From contig BBBM01000010.1 in assembly GCA_001311565.1 (NCBI GenBank), positions 16,806 through 80,805 on the forward strand: 64,000 nucleotides of DNA, written 5' to 3'. Origin of the DNA: Desulfothermus okinawensis JCM 13304. GTDB taxonomy: Bacteria; Desulfobacterota; Desulfovibrionia; Desulfovibrionales; Desulfothermaceae. Of the stretch, positions 51,443-63,760 are shown one piece after another. Every line of letters starts with the position of its first letter. The first letter of the stretch is position 1. The notes under the pieces were generated by a model, which saw only the letters and a program-made list of their open reading frames with translations, was not told the origin of the DNA and made no database searches. A program made the position numbers and the translations under genes.

Positions 51443-51471
51443 TTGACAAACAGATTTTTAGAACATACAAT
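51443..51471 (+). promoter_or_regulatory. Sigma-70 promoter upstream of cooS
   Basis: TTGACA (51443-51448) and TACAAT (51466-51471) are separated by 17 bases. The promoter lies about 90 bases before the cooS start. No clear CooA-type inverted repeat is visible next to it. Confidence 0.6.
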
Positions 51472-51558
51472 ACAGTGAATTTTAAAAGATTGTAAAGGAT
51501 TTCAATAAGATAGTTGTTTTTTTAAAGTTTTTTTAATTGATCCATAAGGGAGGATTAT

Positions 51559-53536
51559 ATGGAAAAGAAGGCCAAAAAAAGTGAAGGAAAAAGAGTTTTC
51601 CCCTGAAGAGTTTACAATCTGTGAAGCCACAGCACAGATGCTGGAGAAGGCTCATAAGGATGGCTGTTCCAATGTCTTTGAGCGTGCTGCAGATATGAAG
51701 CCCTGTCCAATAGGTTCAGATTCTGCATGTTGTAAGCACTGTTCCATGGGACCATGCCGCTTAAATGCCAAGGATCCATATTCAAAAACAGGCGTTTGCG
51801 GGGCCACAATAGATACTATCCAGGCCAGGAATTTTGCCAGGATGGTAGCATCAGGTGCTGCTGCACATACTGACCATGGTATGTCCATGTTGGACCTTTT
51901 CAGGGAAGTGGTTAATGGAAAGATAAAGGACTATGAAATAAAGGATCCAATCAAGCTAATTGAGGTTGCAAAATCAATAGACATAGAAACTGAAGGACGC
52001 TCCATTAAAGAAATAGCCCAGGATCTTTACGAAGAATTGGAGAGGACCTATACCCAGGTTGAAGGTGAAATCCCTTTTGCAAAGAGGGTTCCACAGGCCA
52101 CATTGGATACATGGAGAAAACTTGGGATAGTTCCAAGGGGTGCCATGAGGGAGATCATGGAAATCATGCACAGGACCCATATAGGTGTGGACCAGCACTA
52201 TGAAAATCTCCTTGTTCAGATTAACAGGTGTGCGCTTTCAGATGGTTGGGGCGGCTCAATGGTGGCCACAGAGATCTCTGATATACTCTACGGAACTCCT
52301 TCTCCTGTACTGGCAAATGTAAATATGGGTGCATTAAAGGAAGATTATGTAAATGTCATAATCCATGGTCATGAGCCAAATCTATTTGAGTCAATGCTGG
52401 CATCTGTAAATGACCCAGCTTTAATTGAGGCTGCAAAAGAAGCTGGTGCCAAGGGAATAAATATTTGTGGTATGTGTTGTTCTGGTGCTGAGGTACTCTC
52501 CAGACATGGAATTCCCCATGCTGGTAATTTTCTTTCCACTGAACTGGTACTTGCAACAGGTGCAGTGGATGCAATGGGTGTTGATGTCCAGTGTATTATG
52601 CAAGGACTTTCCACTGCAGCAAAATGTTACCAGACTTATCTGTTTACAACCAATCCAAGGTGTAAGATTGAAGGTGCTGAGCACATTGAATTAGATGAGC
52701 ACAATCCCAGAAAATGCACAGACGAGATCGTAATTAGGGCTATTGCCAGGTTTAAGAATAGAAAGGTAAAGGTGGAGATTCCACAGATCCTAAATCCTGG
52801 AATCCATGGATTCTCCCATGAATATATCAAATATATGTTAGGTGGAACCTTTAGGGCGTCATACAAGCCCTTAATGAGAATATCATAAATGGAAGGATTA
52901 GGGGTGTCGCAGGGGTAGTTGGATGCACGAATCCAAGGGTAAAACACGACTATGTACACGTGGAATTGGTAAAAGAGCTTATTAAAAAAAGACGTCCTTG
53001 TACTCCAGACAGGTTGTTCTCAGATTTCCCTTGCCAAGGCAGGCCTACTTGTTCCAGAAGCTGCTCACCTTGCAGGAGATGGACTTGCTGAGGTATGTGA
53101 AACTGTTGGTATGCCTCCTGTTTTGGGAGTGGGTTCTTGTGTTGATAACAGCCGTATCTTGATAGCGGCTGCAGAGATCGTGAAGACAGGTGGCCTTGGA
53201 AATTCCATTGCAGACCTACCAGCAGCAGGTGCTGCCCCAGAGTGGATGAGTGAAAAGGCAATTTCCATTGGACAATATTTTGTTGCATCTGGAGTCTACA
53301 CTGTATTTGGAGTCACCTTCCCAACAACACCAAAGACCAAGTTCCATGATATGTTAATGGGTGGACTGGAGAAATTGGGTCTTGGCTATTGGGGATTTGC
53401 TGCTGATCCATATGAGATGGCAAAGATGATGATTGCCCATATAGATAAGAAGAGAAAGGCCCTTGGTATTGATAAGGCCAGGGAAAGGGTCCTCTTTGAT
53501 ATGGCTGCAAGACGTGAATTGGATGCAGTTGCTTAG
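51559..53536 (+). CDS. cooS: Monofunctional Ni-containing carbon monoxide dehydrogenase (frameshifted)
   Basis: CooS interconverts CO and CO2. The N-terminal cluster motifs are CCKHCSMGPC and GVCGAT (B and D clusters). Segments around the Ni-Fe-S C-cluster include IIHGHEP, NICGMCCSGAEV, VGCTNPRVKHDYVH, LQTGCSQISLAKAG and GVGSCVDNSR. Breaks lie at A7 near 51574-51580, near 52868 (one A extra or missing) and at A7 52983-52989. The joined length is about 659 residues. ATG 51559 follows GGGAGG. No cooC, cooF or acetyl-CoA synthase gene is adjacent, so the redox partner must be encoded elsewhere. MetV in this window shows that part of a Wood-Ljungdahl pathway exists. Confidence 0.93.
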
Positions 53537-53565
53537 ATATTTGACTTAAACAACTATTGGTAATA

Positions 53566-54500
<935 letters not shown>

Positions 54501-54614
54501 GATTTTTATTTTTTTTGATGGTCTTCAATTTTATAATTGGTTAAAATTAGTCATATTCAATTTGAGTGGTAGTAGAAATAGTTGTGTTAGTATCTATAAT
54601 AAAGGGGGGATATC
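54501..54614 (+). promoter_or_regulatory. AT-rich spacer before hypD
   Basis: This 114-base region probably contains the hyp promoter. I see no convincing -35/-10 pair and no terminator hairpin after argB. Confidence 0.2.
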
Positions 54615-55690
54615 TTGGAGGGGGTTGATATTCAAAAGAATATAAAAGGGCTGGTATCTAGAATTGAGGATAATTTAAAGGGTCCATTTAGATTTATGGA
54701 GGTATGTGGAACCCATACAGTATCAATATTTAGAAGTGGACTCAGGTCACTTTTCCCTCCCTTACTAGAACACATCTCTGGTCCAGGGTGCCCTGTATGT
54801 GTAACCCATTCAATAGACATTGCAATGGGCATGGAGCTTGCTGAAAAAAAAGGATATTATTTTGGCCATTTTTGGGGACATGATGAGGGTCCCTGACCAT
54901 AGGGGTATGACCTTAAAAGATCTAAGGGCAAAAGGAGCTAATATAAGCATTTGTTACTCCCCTTTGGATAGTTTGAAGCTGGCAATGGATAATAAGGACA
55001 AGGAGGTTGTTTTCTGGGGGATTGGATTTGAGACCACTGTGCCAACAGTTGGAGCTACAATAATTCAGGCAAAGAAAATGGGGATTAAAAATTTCAGTGT
55101 GCTATCTCATCACAAAATAATTCCTCCAGCCCTAAAATTTTTGGTGGAGTCTGGGGATGTTGAAATCAATGGCTTTTTGTTGCCAGGACATGTGTCCACA
55201 ATAATTGGGGTCTCTCCCTATGAATTTCTCGCAAAAGATACAATATTCCTTCAGTAATTTCTGGTTTTGAACCAATGGAAATATTAGATGCATTATATAT
55301 GCTTACGCTAATGCATAAAAATGAAACTCCTCAGGTAATAAATTGCTATCCAAGGGCAGTTAAGCCTGAGGCAATAAAAAGGCACAAGAAGTAATAAATG
55401 AGGTATTTGAGGTGTCAGATGGTTATTGGAGGGGAATTGGAGAGATAGAGGCAAGTGGTTTAGAGATATCAAGAGATTATGTGGAATTTGACGCCAAAAA
55501 GAAGTTTGGGCTCAAACCAAGAGATGTAACCCAACCCAAGGGTTGTAGGTGTGGTGAAGTCTTGCAGGGAAAGATTTCTCCAAAGGATTGCCCTTTATTT
55601 GGAAAAAAGTGTACACCAATAAGTCCAGTTGGGCCATGTATGGTGTCAACAGAAGGCAGTTGTGCAGCCTATTATAAGTATGGAGTATAA
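54615..55690 (+). CDS. hypD: Hydrogenase maturation protein HypD (frameshifted)
   Basis: HypD, with HypC, assembles the Fe(CN)2CO part of the NiFe site. RFMEVCGTHT, HISGPGCPVCVT, GFETTVPT, LLPGHVSTIIG and the C-terminal cluster ligands KGCRCGEVL and DCPLFGKKC are all present. The start TTG 54615 follows a G-rich site. Breaks lie at A8 near 54843-54850, near 55238 and around 55374-55380. The joined length is about 358 residues. It shows that real NiFe hydrogenases exist in the genome, even though the Hyf-like complex here lacks the Ni ligands. Confidence 0.92.
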
Positions 55691-55694
55691 GGGT

Positions 55695-56696
55695 ATGAAA
55701 AGGATTTTATTAGATCACGGCAGTGGTGGACTGGCAAGTAACAGACTAATACAGGAGATTTTTGTAAAATATCTGTCAAATGATATATTAAATTCTCTAG
55801 ATGATGCAGCATATCTAAAAGTATCTGAAAGAGTGTCTTTTAGTACTGATACATACACAATAGATCCCATATTTTTCCCAGGAGGAGATATTGGCACCCT
55901 ATGTATTTCCGGGACTGTAAACGATATAGCAATGTTGGGGGCAAGGCTAGATACCTTAGCTGTGGCTTTATAATTGAAGAAGGTTTTTTGATAGATGATC
56001 TGGAAAAAATTGTTAAATCCATGGCAGATACTGCGAAAAAGGCAGGGGTCTTAGTTGTAACTGGGGATACAAAGGTGGTTCCAAGGGGGAGTATTGACAA
56101 GATATTTATAAATACCAGTGGAATTGGTGAGCTTATTGTTGATTGTCCAATGTCTGGAAAAAGGGCAACTCCAGGTGATAGGGTCATAATAAATGGTACC
56201 ATTGGTGATCATGGACTGGCAATATTTACAGCAAGAAAAGATATAGACCTTGATTTTGAGGTAAGGAGCGACTGTGCTCCATTAAACAGTTTAATCCTGG
56301 AACTTGTCTCAAAGATTCCTGAGGTCCATGTTATGAGGGACCCAACAAGGGGAGGTGTTGCCACAACCCTAAATGAAATAGCATTGCAATCAAATGTGTG
56401 TATTGAACTGTTTGAGGATGCCCTCCCAATAAAAACCGGGGTAAAAGATGGTTGTGATATCCTTGGATTAGATCCCCTATACCTTGCAAATGAAGGAAAG
56501 TTTTTGTGTATTTTGCCTGAAAAATATGTGGATGACGCACTTGAGATTATGAAAAAAAGATCCCCTGGGTAAGGACGCTACCTTAATTGGTCAAGTCAAA
56601 GAAACACCTAAAGGCAAGGTGGTATTGAACACTAAGATTGGTGGAAAAAGGCTCCTTTCAATGTTAGAGGGAGAACATCTACCGAGAATCTGTTAA
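55695..56696 (+). CDS. hypE: Hydrogenase maturation protein HypE (frameshifted)
   Basis: HypE dehydrates the carbamoyl group on its C-terminal cysteine to a thiocyanate, the source of the CN ligands. ILLDHGSGGLASN starts the protein, and NDIAMLGA and MRDPTRGGVATTLNEIA are ATP-binding segments. The protein ends exactly in PRIC, the required C-terminal cysteine. Breaks lie near 55945 and at A7 56552-56558. The joined length is about 333 residues. The gap to hypD is four bases. Confidence 0.93.
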
Positions 56697-56713
56697 AATT
56701 ATAGGGGGTACTT

Positions 56714-57143
56714 ATGTCCAGGATTTTTTTATTAGAATCAACAGAGCACGATTCTGAGATATGTTTAAAATTGTATTTTTCTGTTAATGATAAAAAGATT
56801 TGTCTGGCAGATAAAATTAAAGATGATGATACCCTAAAAGCAATTGTGAATGAAATTAGATCAAACCTTGATAAGGTCCTGGTTCAAGGAAAAATATTTT
56901 TATAGAATTTGAGAAAAACAAAGATGAGAGGTCCAGGGATATATTACAGGACCAAAAAAGATGTGGGATGAGATAAAGACAATGGAAGATAATGAGATGA
57001 TCTCTTATTTTAATTCCCTGGATTTAGATATGAGAAAAAAACTATCTTCCTATGTGTTTAGTTCTGTTAATATGTTTAAAGGAAAGGGACTTATATTTGC
57101 TACATATTTTAACCATGAAAATTCATTAATAGAAAAGGATTAA
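56714..57143 (+). CDS. Hypothetical protein after hypE (frameshifted)
   Basis: This protein of about 142 residues starts MSRIFLLESTEHDSEICLKL and is acidic. Later it contains WDEIKTMEDNEMISYFNSL and ends NHENSLIEKD. One break lies near 56890-56900. ATG 56714 follows AGGGGG. I do not recognise it. Its stop overlaps the end of the converging peptidase gene by a few bases. Confidence 0.5.
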
Positions 57144-58063
57144 GTAAGGGCCCACCAATCCCACATTGGATCTGGCTGGTCTAGAATTTTTTTGATTAAT
57201 TTTTCAGGGTCCACAAGTCTGCCAAAGATACTCACACCAAGGTGAAGGTGCGGACCTGAGACCCGGCCTGTTTTTCCTGAAAGTGCAATTACCTGTCCTT
57301 TTTTTTACTATTTGTCCTTTTTTTTACTAAAATTTTTTTTAGGTGGAAATACATGCTGACTATCCCATCTCCATGGTCAATATAGATGGATTTTCCAGAA
57401 AAGAATTGATTTATGACCAGTGCCACATATCCAGAATTAATGGCCTTAACTGGAGTTCCTTCTCTTGCCTTTATATCAATTCCAGTGTGGATGGATTGGT
57501 TTTTATTGTTTATTATTCTAATTCGTCCATATGGTGAGGATATTTTAAAGGGAATTATTGGGGGAACAAAGTCAGGGACAAAATAGCGCTTTTTTTGTGA
57601 CTCTCTGTAAAATAGACTCTATAATTCTTTTTTTCCCTGTAATATCTAGTTAGGTCTTTTTTTAGTAAGATAAGAAAATTTCTTGGCTACATGTATTCTG
57701 GTTATACTGAGTTTTCTTTTTTTCTAGATAAATTTTTTTTTCTAATCTTTTTGTTGCCATATGTTATTTTAATGAGTTTTACCCCTGGCTTATCTTTTTT
57801 TTATGTCACTGCCAAGGAAGATGTTTAGTTTTCTGCTACCTGGTAGTGTTAAATAGATATTCCTACCTAACCAGTAGATATTTATATTTTGTCTAGAGGA
57901 TCTATTGTATACTTGTATTTCAAAGGGATCACCCACTACAACTTTAGTTGGTATACTGACTTTAATTGACCCCTTGGAGCCTGGATTAATAGTGGTTGCA
58001 AAACCATTAGATAAGAAAAGCACCAAACAAAAAAATAACTGAATATAACAAAAATTTTCTCAT
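57140..58063 (-). CDS. M23-family (LytM-type) peptidase, periplasmic (frameshifted)
   Basis: This zinc endopeptidase or its degenerate relative acts on peptidoglycan. A signal peptide (MRKFLLYSVIFLLVLFLSNGFA) leads to a beta-sandwich-like N-terminal domain (GSIKVSIPTKVVVGDPFEIQ). The M23 domain shows SIHTGIDIKAREGTPVKAI and GRVSGPHLHLGVSIFG, the second holding the H-x-H ligands. Breaks lie near 58032, 57799-57806, 57727-57740, 57348-57355 and 57301-57340. The joined length is about 307 residues. DPEKLIKKILDQP ends it, as usual for the family. Confidence 0.78.
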
Positions 58064-58191
58064 TATGGCCGTTTCGAGTCCTTGTGATTTTTTTGAAATT
58101 TGAGATAGTAACAATAACCATTAAGGCTGTATGTTTCAAGGAATTTTGGTCGGTTTTTTTATGAAACAAAAACATAGAGGGGAGCTTGAAT

Positions 58192-59258
58192 ATGCAGGAT
58201 AAGAAAAATAACTCAATAAAATCATCAAACCAGGCCAAGCTCGGTTCAAAGAAAAAAATCCACAAGTAAAAAAAAGGATTGGAAAGAGGGTAGTACCACC
58301 TTTGCCTTCAAAGGAAATGGTGTGGTGGGTCAAGTATCTGGTTATATTGGCATTGGTAATTGTATTAATATGGCCCCTTGGCCTGGGACTTTTGTGGTCT
58401 CTAAATGGTCTTTACAGGTTAATAGATCCAACAGAATTTCCAAAACTGGACAATACAATTGTCAATTTAATGAAGACAACTTCATATACTTCTTCTCCAG
58501 CAAAAAAAAGGTGTGGCCCTTTGTGAAGCAATGATAAACAGATTAGATAAAGAATTGAATTCAAGGCTTGGGTGGAGTGTGAATGATATTATAATTTCTC
58601 CAACTTCATGGCTTGATAATAGGGCCAATAGGCAAAGGGGTGTTATTTTTGCAACTAGAATGCTGACTAATTTTTTTTGCAACCAATTTTGCAAAATATG
58701 GTGGAGCTGGTGCTGAAGATGAGGACTTAAAAAAAAGCAAGGGAAGAATATTTTGCCTATACCCCTGATAGTTGGTGGTTTCCTTCTTCAGAAGACCAAT
58801 ACAAAAAGGGCATAGAGATGATCAGAAAATATGAGAAAAGACTCTTGGAGGGCGATGCAGTCTACAATGTTAGGAGTGATAAGTTGTATTCTGTCTTTAG
58901 TTTTATCTTAAGTCCGGAGTTTTTAGACCAGCCCCTGGGACTTCTTGTAGAGCCCAATGAAAAAGTAAAATACACTGAGCTAGATGATAGAATATACTAT
59001 ACCCAGGGCGCAATACTTGTTTTAAGGGACTTTTTGCACGTACTTGCCCACCTATATCCAGAAATTGAGAGTAGGGGAGGTAAAGACAATTTAGAACTGG
59101 CATTTGATGCCATGAATAAAATATGTACATTTGATCCCCTGATAGTTTTAAGGGGTGCCCATGATTCTATTTTTGCAGATCACAGGGGAAAGATGGCAAG
59201 GTATTTAATAACAGTTAGGGAAAGGTTAAGGGATGTAACCAATTCTTTAAATAGATAA
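58192..59258 (+). CDS. DUF2333 inner-membrane protein (frameshifted)
   Basis: This protein of about 355 residues has one N-terminal transmembrane segment (WVKYLVILALVIVLIWPLGLG) after a basic cytoplasmic start. The remainder is conserved in DUF2333: RLIDPTEFP, LGWSVNDIIISPTSWLDNRAN, RQRGVIFATRML and VYNVRSDKLYSVFSFIL. Breaks lie near 58252-58258, 58501-58508, 58671-58677 and 58731-58737. Start ATG 58192 follows AGGGGAG. The function of the family is unknown. Confidence 0.75.
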
Positions 59259-59264
59259 TTTTAA

Positions 59265-60556
59265 TATGATGGGAAAGAGTAGAAAAAAAATAGCAGTGGT
59301 GGGTGGAGGATTGGCTGGATCAGAGGTGGCCAATGTGCTATCCAGCGCAGGATATAGAGTCCATATATTTGAAATGAAGCCTAAAAAAATTTTCCCCTGC
59401 CCACAGATCAGATAGGCTTGCAGAACTTGTGTGCTCAAATTCTCTTAGGTCCAAAGAAATAACCAGTGCAGTTGGTCTATTAAAACAGGAGATGACAAAA
59501 CTAAATTCCCTGATAATGGAGGCAGCATGTAACACCGAGGTTCCAGCAGGGAAGTCTCTTGCTGTGGATAGAGAATTATTTTCCAATTACATTACTGATA
59601 AATTAGATTCACAGTCCAATGTAGAAATAATAAGGGAAGAGATAACATCTATTAGCGATCCCCTTTTAACAGGTTTTGACATGGTTGTTATATCTGCAGG
59701 ACCTTTGATATCAGGGCCCCTGGCAAGGGATCTTATGGGTAAAATTGGCGAAGAACAGCTATATTTTTACGATGCCATAGCCCCAATTGTCAGTGCTGAG
59801 AGTATCAACTGGGACAGGGTCTTTTTTTGGTTCAAGATATGAAGAAGGTAGCACAGACTATGTAAATTGTCCCATGACAGAAGAGCAGTATTACAGATTT
59901 AGAGAAGAACTTTTAAAGGGAGAAAAGGTAAAACCCAAGGGATTTGAAAAAGAGATACACTTTGAAGGATGTCTTCCAATTGAGACAATGGCCAAGAGGG
60001 GGGAGCTTACCCTTGCCTATGGTCCCCTTAAGCCTGTTGGGTTAACAGATCCAAAGACCGGTAAAAGACCTTTTGCAGTTGTGCAGCTAAGGGCTGAAAA
60101 CAGGGAAAAGACAATGTTTAATTTAGTTGGGTTTCAGACTAAACTCACCTATCCAGAGCAAAAAAAGGATATTTCGCATGATTCCAGGCCTGGAAAATGC
60201 AGAATTTTTAAGGCTTGGAAGTATCCACAGAAATACCTATGTAAATAGTCCCAGGGTCTTGACTCCCCACCTGGAAGTAAGATCACTAAAGAATGTATAC
60301 TTAGCGGGTCAAATTACAGGTGTTGAGGGGTATGTTGAATCTGCGGCGTGCGGACTTATGTTAGGCATAATTTTGTGGAAAAAAATTGTCAGGCCAGGAT
60401 GTCAAACTTCCCCCTGTCCAGTGTGCAATTGGCGGTTTAATGGCACATTTGAGGAGAGAGGTAAAGGATTTTCAGCCTATGAATATTAATTTTGGATTAA
60501 TTGCACCGCTAAATGTTAGGGCAAAAAAAATCAAAGAGAAGGCAGATGATAGTTGA
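59265..60556 (+). CDS. trmFO: Methylenetetrahydrofolate-tRNA-(uracil-5-)-methyltransferase (frameshifted)
   Basis: TrmFO uses folate and FAD to make ribothymidine at position 54 of t[18 protein letters not shown] is the FAD loop, LVCSNSLRS and [13 protein letters not shown] are diagnostic, and [40 protein letters not shown] and [15 protein letters not shown] follow. Breaks lie at A7 near 59384-59390, T7 59822-59828, A7 60162-60168 and A7 60379-60385. The tail reads [14 protein letters not shown] and ends at 60556, about 430 residues. Confidence 0.92.
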
Positions 60557-60617
60557 GAGGGCAACCCACTCTTTTGACATATGGTGTGAGTCTAATAACT
60601 TGAACTGGAGGTAATAG

Positions 60618-62366
60618 GTGTTTCCCATTCCAAAGTTAAACTCAGTATTGGATCTATATTATGGTAGGGATCCTTATTTAGATGCGTGGCTACTACATTT
60701 TATGACTGAAAATAACATTGAGTATTTTGCAAATCCATATGAAAACGCATCCCCTGAACAAATGAGATTTATGGTGGATTTAGATGAGAATCAGGTATTT
60801 GTCCCATGCTCAGATTCAATGTTAAGAATCTTACTGAGATCTGAAAAAGACGATGAACTAAAAAAAGGAATATAGAAACCTGTGGAGATCACTGGTAAGG
60901 CTGATTTATCACATTGTAAAGGACGATTATTCAAGACGCAAAATAGTCATCCTGTGTAAACATAAATTTCAAAAGGCATATCGCTCTCCTTTTATTATTC
61001 CATCTAGACTAAATAAGAGGATGTTGACCATAATCTTGTCTCAATCTGCACAAATAGATCCATATTCCAAAAGGAAGTCAAAATACAATAAAAACGCATT
61101 TTCTTTTATAGAATCATCAGAATTTTCAGATTTTGTGGGTATGTGTCCAATTGATAGGTTGGAGTGTAAAAATATCCAGGAGCTAAGATGTGAGTTAGAT
61201 TTAATGGAGTTAAAACGACTTTTTTTGTTTGTCTTTATGTGAAGAGATATGGAAAAATGGAGATCATTCAAATATACAAACTACCTTGGACCAGATGCAG
61301 GGCTTTGAAGGAATTTTGGAAAAGGGCCTTTTCCCAAAGGGACAAAGAGATGCTGAGTTAACAATACTATATCTGCCAAACAGTAGTGTGGAATAGTTTT
61401 CGACGTCCTCATTATCAAAAGACTTATAAAGATGGGGCATAGGGTGATTTTGGCATTAAAAGAAGGATTTTATTTTGACTACCCTACTTTTTGGGACATT
61501 GACTACTGTTCTGTATTACAACAAATCCTTGAAGATGCTAGATTTATTGATAGCAAAGAAACATCTAAAAAGGAACTTTTAAAACATCTAAATGAGTCCA
61601 GACTGGTAGTTATATCTGATGGTACTAAAGAGAGACTGAACCTATATCGTACAACAGTGACCTTTGCCAGGGCATGGAAAGAATCAGACCTGGTAATTGC
61701 AAAGGGAAATGGGAATTATAGGAGACTAATACTAAACTCCCATTTTTTTTACAAGGGACATAATATCCATATATAGAGATGAAGAAGGTATAGTTAGTTT
61801 TTCATTTAAACAAAAGAGTCCCAGGGTCAGAAAGATAACGGAGAAGGAGATTGTAGCCAAGGCTAGATCCATTATACATGAGATGAAGAAGGCCAGGGCA
61901 AATGGACAAAAGATTATGTTCTATAGTGCAATTGTGGGAAGTATTCCTGGTCAAACCCAAATGGCCATAAGGTTTTAAATACCTTTGTTAATTATCTCAG
62001 ACAAAAGTTAGATGATACTTTTATTATAAATCCAGCAGAGCACTTTGAACCTGGCATGGATGGTGATGACCTCATGTATATGTGGGAGATGGTACAGAGA
62101 AGTGGTCTAATTGATATCTGGCGTTCAAACTGTCTCAGACATTGAAAAGAGCTTTGAATTAATGGGCATGAAGGTACCTCCAATCTGGGCGGGGAAAGAT
62201 GCCACATTTTCAACTGGTTGTACAAAGGAGATGAAAATAGCCTTAGAAGAGCAGAAAAAAACATCCAGAGATGCAGATAATTGGACCAGATCCAGAGAAG
62301 TTTTTCAGAAGACGGGAATACGGTGTTGGAAAATACTTTGACGCATCCATTGACAGGTCTAGATAA
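60618..62366 (+). CDS. DUF89/ARMT1-like domain protein (frameshifted)
   Basis: This large protein of about 582 residues has a central region (residues about 250-380) resembling the DUF89/ARMT1-like metal-dependent phosphatase fold: VFDVLIIKRLIKMGHRVILA, VISDGT, and SDLVIAKGNGNYRRL with the K-G-x-G-N-Y signature. The flanks are unusual for DUF89. The N-terminus is PKLNSVLDLYYGRDPYLDAW, and the C-terminus IPGQTQMAIRFLNTFVNYL, HFEPGMDGDDLMYMWEMVQ and PEKFFRRREYGVGKYFDASID. Start GTG 60618 follows GGAGGT. Breaks lie near 60859-60865, 61220-61226, 61393, 61743-61750, 61963, 62122 and 62256-62300. Substrate unknown. Confidence 0.65.
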
Positions 62367-62590
62367 ACAGAGCATAGCTTCCGTGATCAATCAAATTTTT
62401 TGTAAGACCCTACTTTTTATTTATATCCAAACACAGCGAATATTTTAGCCAGCTCTGAGAGAAATTCCCCTATAATCCTTATTGGTTTTCTTTTGTGAGA
62501 ACGCCAGTGCGATTTTATTTGAAAATCTAAAGCATATGTCCCCATAAAAAGACATATGTATTCCAAGATTTTAAAATATATGCTTTAGTA
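62367..62590. repeat. Intergenic region with nested palindromes
   Basis: CATATGTC (62533-62540) pairs perfectly with GACATATG (62551-62558) across a 10-base loop. An outer pair, CTAAAGCATAT (62527-62537) and ATATGCTTTAG (62577-62587), encloses the structure. It lies between converging genes and may be a terminator-like or regulatory element. No T tract of typical form follows. Confidence 0.4.
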
Positions 62591-63454
62591 TTAATTTAAA
62601 ATAATCTCCAATGTTTCTTTTAATCCTTTAGCATTAAATTGAAACCCTTCCCTAAGTAGTCTAGTTGGCATCACCTTTGGGCCTGTGGTTAATGCAACTG
62701 CCCCTTCTCCAAGCTTTATTTTTATCACAAATTGGGGAATCCTGAAAAATGCTGGCCTTTTTAAGACAGATGCCAGGGTCTTTGTGAATTTTTTATTAGT
62801 GGTTATATCTGGGGAGCATAGATTATATATTCCCATGGCCTTTTCATTTTTAATTGCCCATAAAAATGTTCTTGCAAGGTCCTCAAGATATACCCAGGGA
62901 AGGCCTTGCTCTCCTGAACCTATTTTTCCTCCAAGTCCCCACTTAAATATTGGAACTAAATCTGAGAGAGCACCTCCTCCTTTGCCTAGAACAACTCCAA
63001 AGCGAAATATAATTACCCTCATACCTAATTCTTTAAATTTTAAGGCCTCTTTTTCCCAGTGAATACAGATTTTACTCAAAAAAATTGTCACCATATCTAA
63101 AGTTTTCTTCATCCTGAATCCCTTCATAAAAGGGGTCATAAATCCCCACTGCAGAAGCTGAAAAATAGTTTTTGGGCCTGCTATCTAATCCCCTCACTGC
63201 TTCAAATAAAGCCCTGGTTGTATCTATTCTACTTGAGTAAAGCATTTTTTTTATATGCATTATCCCATTTTTTTGTTAATAGGTGCCCCTGCAAGGTTAA
63301 TCAAAGTTTTATTCTGCTCAATTTTCTTCTGTAACATGTCTTTGTCAGCAAGATCCATTCGTCCCAGGGGAGTAACTTCATGTCCATTGTCCTCTAAAAA
63401 CTTTTTCAAATAACTCCCAACAAAACCACTGCTGCCTAAGATGGCAATCTTCAT
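62591..63454 (-). CDS. NAD-dependent epimerase, YfcH/TIGR01777 family (frameshifted)
   Basis: This Rossmann-fold SDR-related protein has about 287 residues. ILGSSGFVGSYLKKFL is the nucleotide loop, INLAGAPI and SASAVGIYD follow, and RFGVVLGKGGGALSDLVPIF with LPWVYLEDLART is the TIGR01777 signature. GPKVMPTRLLREGFQF closes it. Breaks lie at T7 63269-63275, near 63246-63252 and at A6-7 63079-63085. The biological role of the family is not settled. Confidence 0.82.
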
Positions 63455-63539
63455 CTATATTCCTCCAAATTTCTGTCTAATACTTTTTATTTTTGACTAT
63501 ATTAGGCTAAAATCTATAACAATCTAATTTTTAACGCAA

Positions 63540-63760
63540 GCAGAGGTTAAGGGATTGATAGAACACTGAGCAGTCGTCAGTCCCGGTGGCGATCCTCCCA
63601 AGTGACCGGACTAGCTCAACGCGCCGGAGTATGTAAGCGATGTTTCCCCTGCCTGGTTGTTGCATTAAGGAAGCTCTGGCAATCCCAGTTCCTTAAGAAA
63701 ACCATTGTGGCGGTGTTAATTCCCTCTGAAGCAGAGCAGCAGAGATTGGTGAAAAAGCTC
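63540..63760 (+). ncRNA. Candidate structured non-coding RNA
   Basis: The stretch is visibly richer in G+C than its surroundings and folds into several strong stems. TGAGC (63567-63571) pairs with GCTCA (63614-63618), enclosing AGTCC-C-GGT with ACCGGACT. TGGTT (63654-63658) pairs with AACCA (63700-63704), enclosing TTAAGGAA (63665-63672) with TTCCTTAA (63689-63696), and inside that CTGG with CCAG. A third hairpin is CTCTG-AAG-CAGAG (63724-63736). No long open frame crosses it. The strand is unproven, because stems fold on either strand. It could be an RNA linked to a mobile element such as a HEARO/omega-RNA-like element, but I cannot confirm the class. Confidence 0.5.

Noticed and set aside
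63540..63760. RNase P RNA, tmRNA, SRP RNA or 6S RNA
   Set aside because: The conserved core sequences of these RNAs that I know are absent.
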